A DNA stretch of 41,749 nucleotides from Bacteroidia bacterium (GTDB taxonomy: Bacteria; Bacteroidota; Bacteroidia; Bacteroidales; Paludibacteraceae): contig SAAL01000022.1 in NCBI GenBank assembly GCA_009929445.1, positions 1 through 41,749 of the forward strand, in the 5' to 3' direction. Below the pieces are notes generated by a model. That model made no database searches. It was given only the letters and a program-made list of their open reading frames with translations, and was not told the origin of the DNA. Below, piece after piece: positions 9,538 through 17,887 of the stretch. The first letter of the stretch is position 1. Each line of letters begins with the position of its first letter. The translations under genes were made by a program, and so were the position numbers.

Positions 9538-10446
9538 CTAAAATATATCCTCTCTCGGATGTTTTTCTTCTACCTTACTGAAAAGATACGAGGCAACAGT
9601 GCCTGCTATCAGCATGGCAATACAAAGAAGTACCGCTCCGGCGATACTCAATCCTGCCGCACTCAACACTTCTGGCTTTAATGCCGGAAAAACGATAGCC
9701 GGAAAAATGGCTACCGATGAGCCAATAACCATGCCAAGTATAAAATGGTACATACCCGAGTAATATTTCCTGAAAAGATGTGCTGCTAATTTTGCAAAAA
9801 GAAGCACACAAATTACTGCACCCACAATGAGAGGAATGATGACTGAGAGATCCAGATCCTTGATGCCGGAAGCCATTTTGTCATACAATCCAAAGTAAAT
9901 CAGGAAATTCGACGGACTCATGCCGGGTACTATCAATCCTAAACTGATCAGAGCTCCCGATCCAAGCCATGAAAGAATGCCCGGTGCTACATCCATCAAT
10001 TGTTTCTCGCCAAGCATCATCAGACCGAAAAGAACCAGTGCCGAAATAAGCATGATAAGGATGTCTTTGGTTTTACGACCCTGTTTGCCTGCAGTGCGAT
10101 AAAGTGAGGGAAACGTACCGATGACAAATCCTACAAAGAGACAAATGAATATGGCAGCATACTTTCCGAAAGCTTTTTCGACAACAACCGAAAAAAGGAA
10201 AATACCGATAGCCATCCCAATGCCAACAGGTATAAAGAAAAGAACATTTTTGATAAAATCTTCCTTAATATTGGCCAGAAATTTCAATATCTTGTCGTAC
10301 AGTCCGAAAATGACCGCCAATACGCCTCCCGACAGACCCGGAAGTATAAATCCAATGCCGATAATCACACCTTTTACCATTCTGATTATCCAGTCAATTA
10401 CAGGATTTTGAGGTTTCAATTCAGTTTTTTCGGATAAGTTTTGCAT
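9538..10446 (-). CDS. popT: DUF368 family undecaprenyl-phosphate translocase (PopT-like)
   Basis: A 302-residue polytopic membrane protein of the DUF368 family. Members have been shown to return undecaprenyl phosphate across the membrane for reuse in cell-wall and polysaccharide synthesis, and in some bacteria they matter most at alkaline pH (established knowledge). Two inverted copies of a similar motif are visible: KGVIIGIGFILPGLSGGVLAVIFGLYDK (about 25-52) and ISLGLIVPGMSPSNFLIYFGLYDKM (about 167-191). Both carry the PGxS core and the GLYDK block expected of an internally duplicated family. It lies between the TerC gene (52 nt upstream) and oadB, on the same strand. The symbol is transferred by family, not proven here. 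Confidence 0.87.
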   Translation of the reverse strand: MQNLSEKTELKPQNPVIDWIIRMVKGVIIGIGFILPGLSGGVLAVIFGLYDKILKFLANIKEDFIKNVLFFIPVGIGMAIGIFLFSVVVEKAFGKYAAIFICLFVGFVIGTFPSLYRTAGKQGRKTKDILIMLISALVLFGLMMLGEKQLMDVAPGILSWLGSGALISLGLIVPGMSPSNFLIYFGLYDKMASGIKDLDLSVIIPLIVGAVICVLLFAKLAAHLFRKYYSGMYHFILGMVIGSSVAIFPAIVFPALKPEVLSAAGLSIAGAVLLCIAMLIAGTVASYLFSKVEEKHPREDIF

Positions 10447-10498
10447 TTTTAGTTTTTTAAAAAAATACTGAAGGCGTCAATTAAATCATGATTTGGCA

Positions 10499-11563
10499 TT
10501 AAACCTCGTCGACTCTTTCATCTTCCTTTTTTTCCAATTCCAGTTCGGCTTTCAGCTCGGTGTTCTCTTTTTTCTCGGCAATGACCATCGAAAGAAGTAT
10601 CGAGAAGGCAAGTGTAAATACGATAACCGCAAGTGAAACCCAGGAATGGCTTGCAAAGAATTGAGCAACTGCAGGAACTGCGCCCAACAGCATTTTTGCC
10701 CCGATAAAAAACAGGATGAAGCTCACACCGTGTTTCAGAAAACGAAACATTCCCATGATGCCCTTCAAGGCAAAGAACAATGAAATAAGACCCATTACTG
10801 CAAATACGTTGGAAGTGATGGCCAGGAAATTCTCTTCAGAAAGTGTAAGTATGCCCGATGCACCTTCTTTGATTACGCCAATGATGGCCGGAATCGAATC
10901 TACAGCAAATAAAACATCGGTAGAACCAATTACCAGCAGTACCAGCAGGTTCATGGTGATGTATCTTGTTCCGTTGTGTTTTGTGAAGAATTTTGTGGAA
11001 TGAGTATCCGGATCTACCGGATAAATTTTCGAAGCACCTTTATACAGGAAGTTTGATTTCGGATCAACAGAATCTTCACTATCCTGAAATGCCATTTTGT
11101 AAGCAGTCCATACTAAAATCAAACCGAAAAGATAAATAATCCAGTGGAAACGCTCTACCAGTTCCATCCCCACCAGTATAAACAGGATTCTTAAAATAAT
11201 GGATAGAATAATCCCCATTTTGAGCAACTTCGGCTGGTTGTGAGCAGCCACTCCCATCATGGAGAAAATCATGATGAAAACAAATAAATTGTCAACTGAA
11301 AGTGAATACTCCGTAAGGTATCCCGAAATAAATTTCACTCCCATCACATGAGCTGTATTTCCCGGAGTATCAGGATTTTGAGGAAAAAAGAAAAAGAGTG
11401 AAGCACCGAACACTAAAGCAATGCTTATCCAGACTCCGGTCCATTTAAGCGAAGTTTTTACTGAAATTTCTCCCTTCCGGTGGTCGGTTACATACAAATC
11501 TATGAAAAAGACAATAAAAAATAATGCAATAAAAATAGTCCAGTAAAGCGTCATCGTGTCCAT
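10499..11563 (-). CDS. TerC/Alx family integral membrane protein
   Basis: A 354-residue membrane protein of the TerC family. Members are implicated in manganese export, tellurite resistance or alkaline-inducible functions (E. coli Alx). Key blocks are FISGYLTEYSLSVDNLFVFIMIF, with the acidic membrane motif EYSLSVDN, and later GSTDVLFAVDSIPAI. A charged cytoplasmic tail ends the protein. I prefer the ATG at 11561-11563 (MDTMTLYWTIF). A longer frame reaches 11632, but a TACTTTTG promoter box at 11630-11637 overlaps that upstream codon, so it would not be transcribed from this promoter. It is first of a probable four-gene transcript with DUF368, oadB and the OadG-related gene. Confidence 0.9.
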   Translation of the reverse strand: MDTMTLYWTIFIALFFIVFFIDLYVTDHRKGEISVKTSLKWTGVWISIALVFGASLFFFFPQNPDTPGNTAHVMGVKFISGYLTEYSLSVDNLFVFIMIFSMMGVAAHNQPKLLKMGIILSIILRILFILVGMELVERFHWIIYLFGLILVWTAYKMAFQDSEDSVDPKSNFLYKGASKIYPVDPDTHSTKFFTKHNGTRYITMNLLVLLVIGSTDVLFAVDSIPAIIGVIKEGASGILTLSEENFLAITSNVFAVMGLISLFFALKGIMGMFRFLKHGVSFILFFIGAKMLLGAVPAVAQFFASHSWVSLAVIVFTLAFSILLSMVIAEKKENTELKAELELEKKEDERVDEV

Positions 11564-11629
11564 GGGTAAAAAATTTTTAAGAAAATGAATGTGAAAATTA
11601 ACGTATAAAAAACTTTTTAAAAATCCCTG

Positions 11630-11637
11630 CAAAAGTA
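11630..11637 (-). promoter_or_regulatory. Candidate -7 box for terC and downstream genes
   Basis: The minus strand reads TACTTTTGC, matching TAnnTTTG, about 67 nt before the preferred terC start. A TTTC, close to TTTG, lies 19 nt further upstream. It is divergent from the uvrA promoter. Confidence 0.45.
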
Positions 11638-11758
11638 CTACTTTAATTCAGTGCCTGAAAATAAAAAACAAGTTTTTTGATCTAATCGGATTTTTTGAAT
11701 AATTTTTTAAAAATAAGGTGTTAGATATATCATAAATAGTTTCAGAACTATGAAAATA

Positions 11759-11789
11759 TTGCCGGAGCTGGTTTAAATTCGTACCTTTG
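11759..11789 (+). promoter_or_regulatory. uvrA promoter (-33 TTG, -7 TACCTTTG)
   Basis: TTG at 11759-11761 and TACCTTTG at 11782-11789, separated by 20 nt. Both boxes and the spacing fit the Bacteroidetes housekeeping promoter. The start codon is 28 nt after the -7 box. Confidence 0.65.
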
Positions 11790-11817
11790 CAAATTGTTTT
11801 TTTTTACATAAAACAGG

Positions 11818-14625
11818 ATGCCAAAACAGGGAAATATTATTATTAAGGGAGCGCGGGTTCACAATCTGAAGAATATAGATTTAGAAATTCCACGCAATAA
11901 ACTGGTGGTAATCACAGGCCTATCCGGCTCGGGAAAATCTTCACTGGCTTTTGATACGCTGTATGCAGAAGGGCAGCGCAGGTATGTGGAAAGCCTTTCG
12001 TCGTATGCACGTCAGTTCCTCGGACGAATGTCCAAACCCGAAGTGGATTATATTAAAGGTATTCCACCCGCCATAGCTATCGAGCAAAAGGTAAACTCCC
12101 GCAATCCCCGTTCTACAGTAGGTACCTCTACCGAAATATACGATTATATCAAACTTCTTTATGCCCGAATAGGTAAAACATATTCACCGGTTTCGGGAGA
12201 AGAAGTTAAAAAACACGAAACTGAAGACGTAGTGCAGGCTGCTCTGACTTATCCCGAAGAAACCAGACTTATGGTGCTTGCACCCGTGAAACCTGAAAAG
12301 GGGATAACCACAACCGAAAGACTGAATTTATTTCTGCAAAACGGGTATAGCCGGATGACCATTGGCAATGAGGTTTTTCCGATAGATGAACTGCTCCGTA
12401 ACACTTCTCTGCTAAAAGGAAAAGAAGATATTTATCTGCTCATAGACCGCCTCACCGCAGACCGAAGCCTGGCAGGCGTAAGCCGTCTGACTGATTCTGT
12501 CGAAACAGCATTTCTGGAAGGAAAAGGCGTATGTGCCCTGAAAGTGTACAACAGCGATGAAACAAAAATGCTCTATTTTTCAAAAGATTTCGAAGCCGAC
12601 GGTATCAATTTTGAATTGCCCAACGAGCACATGTTCAGTTTTAATAATCCTCTCGGAGCTTGCCCCGTGTGCGAAGGATTTGGAAAAATCATCGGAATTG
12701 ACGAAGATCTGGTGGTACCCAACAAATCACTTTCCATCTACCAGGACGCTGTGGTGTGCTGGCGTGGCGATGTGATGAGCGAATGGAAGAGAGAACTGAT
12801 TCATAATGCCGAGAAATTTGACTTTCCGATTCATAAACCATTCATTGATCTGAGTGATGAGCAACGTGAGCTGCTCTGGACAGGCAATTCGTATTTCGAA
12901 GGACTGAATGCGTTTTTCAAAATGCTGGAAGCTAATCAGTACAAAATTCAGTACAGGGTGATGCTGGCTCGTTTCCGCGGAAAGACAATTTGCCCCGAGT
13001 GCCGCGGTACCCGGCTGAAAAAAGAAGCCGGCTATGTGAAAATAAACGGTAAATCCATCACGGAACTTGTTCTGCTGCCTGTCAGTCAACTGAATCTTTT
13101 CTTTGAAAATATTGTACTCGACGAACACGACTCCCTGGCAGCAAAAAGATTACTGATCGAAATTAAAAACAGGATAAAATTTCTCCTGAATGTCGGATTG
13201 GATTATCTCACACTCAACCGGCTTTCCAATACACTTTCCGGAGGCGAAAGTCAGCGAATCAATCTGGCCACTTCACTCGGAAGCAGCCTGGTAGGTTCGC
13301 TCTACATTCTGGATGAACCCTCTATCGGACTACATTCACGCGATACACACCTGCTTATCGGTGTGTTGAAACAGTTGCGCGATCTGGGAAATACAGTAGT
13401 GGTGGTGGAGCACGATGAGGAAATCATGCGTGCAGCCGATTACATTATCGACATGGGTCCCGGTGCAGGAAGAGCCGGTGGAAATGTTGTGTGGGAGGGA
13501 AATACCGACGAAATATCATTGGAAAGTCAATCTGAAAAGATTCAAAATTCGTACACATTGAAGTACTTAACTCAACTCGAGAATATTAATATACCTGCTC
13601 ACCGGCGCAGATGGAATAATTACATTGAAGTGCACGGCGCACGCGAAAACAATCTGAAAGGAATCAACGTGAAATTTCCGTTGTCAGTCATGACGGTGGT
13701 GACGGGTGTAAGTGGTTCGGGGAAGTCTTCGCTGGTGAAAAATGTATTCTATGCTGCACTGAAAAAATATTACGGAGGAGTAGCCGATAAAACCGGGCAA
13801 TTCGGATCATTATCCGGAAGCATGCATCTGGTCAAAGACATTGAATTTGTAGACCAAAACCCGATAGGACGAAGCACACGCTCAAATCCGGTAACCTACA
13901 TCAAAGCCTACGATGAAATCCGGAAACTTTTTTCGGAACAGCAACTCGCCAGGCAGATGGGTTTCGCAGCTTCCTTTTTCTCGTTCAACACCCCCGGCGG
14001 CCGTTGCGAAGAGTGCCAGGGCGAAGGTTCTGTAACCGTGGAAATGCAATTTATGGCCGATTTGGTGCTGGAATGTGAACATTGTCACGGCCAACGGTTC
14101 AAATCGGATGTTCTGGAGGTAAATTATCACGGAAAAAATATCTACGACGTTCTTAATATGACTGTAAATCAGGCTATTGAGTTTTTTTCAGAAGGACACG
14201 GAAACACAGAAAAACGAATAGTAAAACGGCTTAAACCATTGCAGGAGGTGGGAATTGGATACGTAAAACTCGGACAGTCGTCAAGCACTTTGTCCGGTGG
14301 TGAAAGTCAGCGTGTGAAATTAGCTTCCTTTCTGGCCAACGAAAAACCCGAACCTACCATTTTTGTGTTTGACGAGCCTACCACAGGACTACATTTTCAC
14401 GACATAAAAACCCTGTTGAAAGCCCTTGATGCTTTGATTGCCAAAGGACATACCGTAGTCATCATCGAACATAACCTGGAAGTTATAAAATGTGCCGATC
14501 ACATCATCGATATCGGCCCCGAAGGAGGTGAGAAGGGTGGAAATGTGGTATTTGAAGGAACACCGGAAGCATTGATTGACTGTGAATGCTCCTACACCGG
14601 GAAATTCCTTAAAAGTAATATTTAG
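11818..14625 (+). CDS. uvrA: Excinuclease ABC subunit A
   Basis: The damage-recognition ATPase of nucleotide excision repair, which loads UvrB at lesions. The length of 935 residues is normal. There are two ABC modules. Walker A motifs are at 34-42 (GLSGSGKSS) and 630-638 (GVSGSGKSS), each paired with an LSGGESQR signature and a DEPS/DEPT Walker B ([10 protein letters not shown] and [13 protein letters not shown]). Cysteine pairs at 282/285 and 392/395, and at 730/733 and 753/756, match the zinc modules. It is transcribed alone from its own promoter, divergently from the TerC cluster. No clear terminator hairpin follows. Confidence 0.98.
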   Translation: MPKQGNIIIKGARVHNLKNIDLEIPRNKLVVITGLSGSGKSSLAFDTLYAEGQRRYVESLSSYARQFLGRMSKPEVDYIKGIPPAIAIEQKVNSRNPRSTVGTSTEIYDYIKLLYARIGKTYSPVSGEEVKKHETEDVVQAALTYPEETRLMVLAPVKPEKGITTTERLNLFLQNGYSRMTIGNEVFPIDELLRNTSLLKGKEDIYLLIDRLTADRSLAGVSRLTDSVETAFLEGKGVCALKVYNSDETKMLYFSKDFEADGINFELPNEHMFSFNNPLGACPVCEGFGKIIGIDEDLVVPNKSLSIYQDAVVCWRGDVMSEWKRELIHNAEKFDFPIHKPFIDLSDEQRELLWTGNSYFEGLNAFFKMLEANQYKIQYRVMLARFRGKTICPECRGTRLKKEAGYVKINGKSITELVLLPVSQLNLFFENIVLDEHDSLAAKRLLIEIKNRIKFLLNVGLDYLTLNRLSNTLSGGESQRINLATSLGSSLVGSLYILDEPSIGLHSRDTHLLIGVLKQLRDLGNTVVVVEHDEEIMRAADYIIDMGPGAGRAGGNVVWEGNTDEISLESQSEKIQNSYTLKYLTQLENINIPAHRRRWNNYIEVHGARENNLKGINVKFPLSVMTVVTGVSGSGKSSLVKNVFYAALKKYYGGVADKTGQFGSLSGSMHLVKDIEFVDQNPIGRSTRSNPVTYIKAYDEIRKLFSEQQLARQMGFAASFFSFNTPGGRCEECQGEGSVTVEMQFMADLVLECEHCHGQRFKSDVLEVNYHGKNIYDVLNMTVNQAIEFFSEGHGNTEKRIVKRLKPLQEVGIGYVKLGQSSSTLSGGESQRVKLASFLANEKPEPTIFVFDEPTTGLHFHDIKTLLKALDALIAKGHTVVIIEHNLEVIKCADHIIDIGPEGGEKGGNVVFEGTPEALIDCECSYTGKFLKSNI

Positions 14626-14925
14626 CTTTTTTTGATTCATATCAAGTAAAAGTAGTTAATTCCAAAAATGAAAAAGTAATTGATGATAATTTCCTGTTTT
14701 TTCAGCAAAAAAACGAACTAAACCGGACATTTTGTTGTTATAAATAACCAATTAAAATGCACAAAATTGATTCCCTTTTTTCCTGTAAATGTTATAATGT
14801 TAAATAAAAAAATTATCTTTGTCACTTATTTACAAGCAATTGATTTTTCCACTGTTACATTTTACAGATTCTTTATTTATATTTTCATCATCAGCATATT
14901 ACATTAAAAAACAAATAATAAATTT
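14626..14925. other. uvrA-ppdK intergenic region
   Basis: A 300-nt AT-rich gap. It holds the candidate ppdK promoter box at 14814-14821 and leaves a leader of roughly 100 nt before ppdK. I saw no open frame of note, no obvious riboswitch and no strong hairpin. Confidence 0.6.
14814..14821 (+). promoter_or_regulatory. Candidate -7 box for ppdK
   Basis: TATCTTTG within AATTATCTTTG, identical over 11 nt to the box before gcvP. No good -33 match was found. The leader would be about 100 nt. Confidence 0.5.
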
Positions 14926-17652
14926 ATGAGCAACGTAAAAAGAGTTTACACCTTTGGTAACGGAAAAGCCGAAGGTAAGGCAGAAATGAAAAATCTGCTT
15001 GGTGGCAAGGGGGCAAACCTTGCCGAAATGAATCTGATCGGAGTGCCTGTACCTCCCGGATTTACCATTACTACAGATGTATGTACGGAATACTATCAAC
15101 TTGGCAAAGATCAGGTTGTGGAACTTTTGAAGCCTGAAGTTGAAGCCGCCATAGCCGGTGTAGAAGCTCTCATGAAATCAAAATTCGGCGATATTGAAAA
15201 TCCATTGTTAGTTTCGGTACGTTCAGGAGCTCGTGCTTCCATGCCCGGTATGATGGACACAATTCTGAACCTGGGATTAAATGACAGTGTGGTGGAAGGA
15301 ATGACCCGCAAAACAGGTAATCCGCGTTTTGTGTGGGATTCGTATCGTCGTTTTGTACAAATGTATGGTGACGTGGTTTTAGGTATGAAACCTGCAAATA
15401 AAAACGATCACGATCCGTTTGAACTGATTATTGAAGAAATAAAAGAAGAAAAAGGTGTACATCTCGATACAGAATTGTCTGTAGACGATTTGAAAGAAAT
15501 GGTTGCACGTTTCAAAGCAGCCGTGAAAAAACAAACCGGACACGATTTTCCCGAATCGGCTTACGAGCAACTTTGGGGAGCTATCTGCTCAGTATTTGAT
15601 TCGTGGATGAACGATCGCGCTATTCTTTACCGTCAGATGGAAAATATTCCTGCCGAATGGGGAACAGCAGTTAACGTTCAGGCAATGGTTTTCGGAAACA
15701 TGGGCGATACTTCGGCTACAGGTGTTTGCTTCAGCCGCGATGCTGCTACAGGCGAAGACCAGTTTATCGGTGAATATCTTATCAATGCGCAGGGTGAAGA
15801 TGTGGTTGCCGGTATTCGTACACCACAACAAATTACAAAAATAGGTTCACAACGCTGGGCTGAACTGGCCGGTGTTTCAGAAGCAGAGCGTCTTGCCAAA
15901 TATCCTTCGATGGAAGAAGCAATGCCTGAAATTTATGCTGAACTTGATGCGCTGCAAACCAAGCTGGAAAATCACTACAAAGATATGCAGGACATGGAAT
16001 TTACCGTTCAGGAAGGAAAACTTTGGTTCCTCCAGACACGTAACGGTAAACGTACCGGTGCTGCCATGGTGAAAATTGCCATCGATATGTTGCATCAGGG
16101 TATGATTGACGAAAAAACTGCTCTTTTACGCGTTGATCCTATTAAACTGGATGAACTTCTTCACCCCATTTTTGACAAATCTGCATTGAATTCTGCAAAA
16201 GTGATTGCAAAAGGTTTGGCTGCTTCTCCCGGTGCTGCTACCGGTCGCGTAGTTTTCAATGCCGATGATGCTGCCGAATGGGCTGCACGCAAGGAAAAGG
16301 TAATCATGGTGCGTGTTGAAACTTCACCTGAAGACCTTGCCGGTATGGCTGCTGCCGAAGGTATTCTTACTGCCCGTGGCGGTATGACATCGCATGCTGC
16401 AGTTGTTGCACGTGGTATGGGCAAATGTTGTGTTTCCGGCGCCGGAACACTTAAAATTGACTACGTTAGCAAACAGATGAGTGTTGACGATTTAGTGGTT
16501 AAAGAAGGAGATTATATTTCGCTCAATGGTTCCACAGGCGACATTTATCTCGGTCAGGTGCAAACTAAAGAAGCTGAACTGGATGCCGATTTTGCCGAAT
16601 TGATGGAAATTGCCGAAAAATATACCCGCATGAGCGTGCGTACCAATGCTGATACGCCCGAAGATGCAAAACGTGCCAGAGAATTCGGTGCAAAAGGTAT
16701 CGGACTTACCCGTACGGAACACATGTTCTTCGAAGGTGCACGTATCAAAGCCATGCGCGAAATGATTCTTTCGTCAACCACAGCCGGACGCAAAAAAGCC
16801 CTCGAAAAATTGCTGCCTTACCAGAGAGCCGACTTCGAAGGAATTCTGGAAGCTATGGCAGGTTATGGTGTTACCATTCGTCTGCTCGATCCACCTTTGC
16901 ATGAATTTGTTCCTCATCAGCAGGAAATGCAAAAAGCGCTTGCCGAAGAAATGGGAATCAGTATCGATGCAGTGAAACAAAAAGTAAACGAACTCGAAGA
17001 ATTCAATCCAATGCTCGGACATCGTGGTTGTCGATTGGGTATTACTTATCCGGAAATTACTGAAATGCAAACCCGTGCAATTATTGAGGCTGCTCTAAAT
17101 CTGAAAGCAAAAGGTGTGGATGCCCGTCCGGAAATTATGGTTCCGCTGGTGGGTACTGTTGCCGAACTGAAAAATCAGGCTGATGTAATCAGAGCTACAG
17201 CAGAACAGGTATTTGCTGAAAAAGGTGACCGCATTGAATATCAAATCGGTACAATGATTGAAATTCCGCGCGCAGCGCTTACTGCCGATCATATAGCCAA
17301 AGAAGCAGAATTCTTCTCGTTTGGTACAAACGACTTAACTCAAATGACACTTGGTTTCTCACGCGACGATGCCGGAAAATTCTTACCCGATTATCTGAAA
17401 AAAGGAATTTTCAAAGTGGATCCGTTTACTGCTATCGACCAGAATGGTGTGGGTAAACTTGTAGAAATGGGTGTTGAAAAAGGTCGTCAGACAAAACCAA
17501 ACCTTAAAGTTGGTATTTGTGGTGAACATGGCGGCGAACCATCTTCGGTTGAATTCTGCCACCGTGCAGGTCTCAACTATGTAAGTTGCTCACCTTTCCG
17601 TGTGCCTATTGCACGCCTCGCAGCAGCTCAGGCAGCTGTTAAAAATGCATAG
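14926..17652 (+). CDS. ppdK: Pyruvate, phosphate dikinase
   Basis: Interconverts pyruvate, ATP and phosphate with PEP, AMP and pyrophosphate. In anaerobic Bacteroidetes it can serve gluconeogenesis or PPi-linked glycolysis. The protein has 908 residues. The N-terminal ATP-grasp domain contains LLGGKGANLAEM and SVRSGARASMPGMMDTILNLGLN. The phosphohistidine domain has GGMTSHAAVVARGMGKCCVSG with the swivelling His490. The C-terminal PEP/pyruvate barrel has GTNDLTQMTLGFSRDD and the catalytic Cys865 in GICGEHGGEPSS. The constant 34-residue offset from the well-studied clostridial enzyme (His455, Cys831, from memory) indicates collinearity. It is flanked by its own promoter box and a terminator, so probably monocistronic. 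Confidence 0.98.
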   Translation: MSNVKRVYTFGNGKAEGKAEMKNLLGGKGANLAEMNLIGVPVPPGFTITTDVCTEYYQLGKDQVVELLKPEVEAAIAGVEALMKSKFGDIENPLLVSVRSGARASMPGMMDTILNLGLNDSVVEGMTRKTGNPRFVWDSYRRFVQMYGDVVLGMKPANKNDHDPFELIIEEIKEEKGVHLDTELSVDDLKEMVARFKAAVKKQTGHDFPESAYEQLWGAICSVFDSWMNDRAILYRQMENIPAEWGTAVNVQAMVFGNMGDTSATGVCFSRDAATGEDQFIGEYLINAQGEDVVAGIRTPQQITKIGSQRWAELAGVSEAERLAKYPSMEEAMPEIYAELDALQTKLENHYKDMQDMEFTVQEGKLWFLQTRNGKRTGAAMVKIAIDMLHQGMIDEKTALLRVDPIKLDELLHPIFDKSALNSAKVIAKGLAASPGAATGRVVFNADDAAEWAARKEKVIMVRVETSPEDLAGMAAAEGILTARGGMTSHAAVVARGMGKCCVSGAGTLKIDYVSKQMSVDDLVVKEGDYISLNGSTGDIYLGQVQTKEAELDADFAELMEIAEKYTRMSVRTNADTPEDAKRAREFGAKGIGLTRTEHMFFEGARIKAMREMILSSTTAGRKKALEKLLPYQRADFEGILEAMAGYGVTIRLLDPPLHEFVPHQQEMQKALAEEMGISIDAVKQKVNELEEFNPMLGHRGCRLGITYPEITEMQTRAIIEAALNLKAKGVDARPEIMVPLVGTVAELKNQADVIRATAEQVFAEKGDRIEYQIGTMIEIPRAALTADHIAKEAEFFSFGTNDLTQMTLGFSRDDAGKFLPDYLKKGIFKVDPFTAIDQNGVGKLVEMGVEKGRQTKPNLKVGICGEHGGEPSSVEFCHRAGLNYVSCSPFRVPIARLAAAQAAVKNA

Positions 17653-17676
17653 TAAATCCATAAAAGCCTGATTTAG

Positions 17677-17706
17677 AAAAAAGCTGTCAACCGACGGCTT
17701 TTTTTT
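17677..17706 (+). terminator. Rho-independent terminator after ppdK
   Basis: Stem AAGCTGTC/GACGGCTT (8 bp with one G-T pair) and an AACC tetraloop, followed by a run of T, 28 nt past the stop codon. Confidence 0.85.
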
Positions 17707-17853
17707 ATGCATTAATTTTTCATCCTCAGGATAAAATTGCAGTCGTTCAGAAAAAAAATGACTGACAGTCTGTTAAAAAGGGTATCAGGCAAAAAAACAG
17801 AATTTTTATGAATTTTTACTCAAACATATTTTCTGTAAGAATGGAAAAAGAAT

Positions 17854-17861
17854 TATCTTTG
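17854..17861 (+). promoter_or_regulatory. Candidate -7 box for gcvP
   Basis: TATCTTTG in the context AATTATCTTTG, 26 nt before the start codon. The same 11-mer precedes ppdK. The -33 match is weak. Confidence 0.5.
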
Positions 17862-17887
17862 AAATCAAAATCTATAGAACTATTATT

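Noticed and set aside
11564..11632. A longer start for the TerC family protein
   Set aside because: The upstream ATG overlaps the candidate -7 box, and the added 23 residues have no counterpart in the family.
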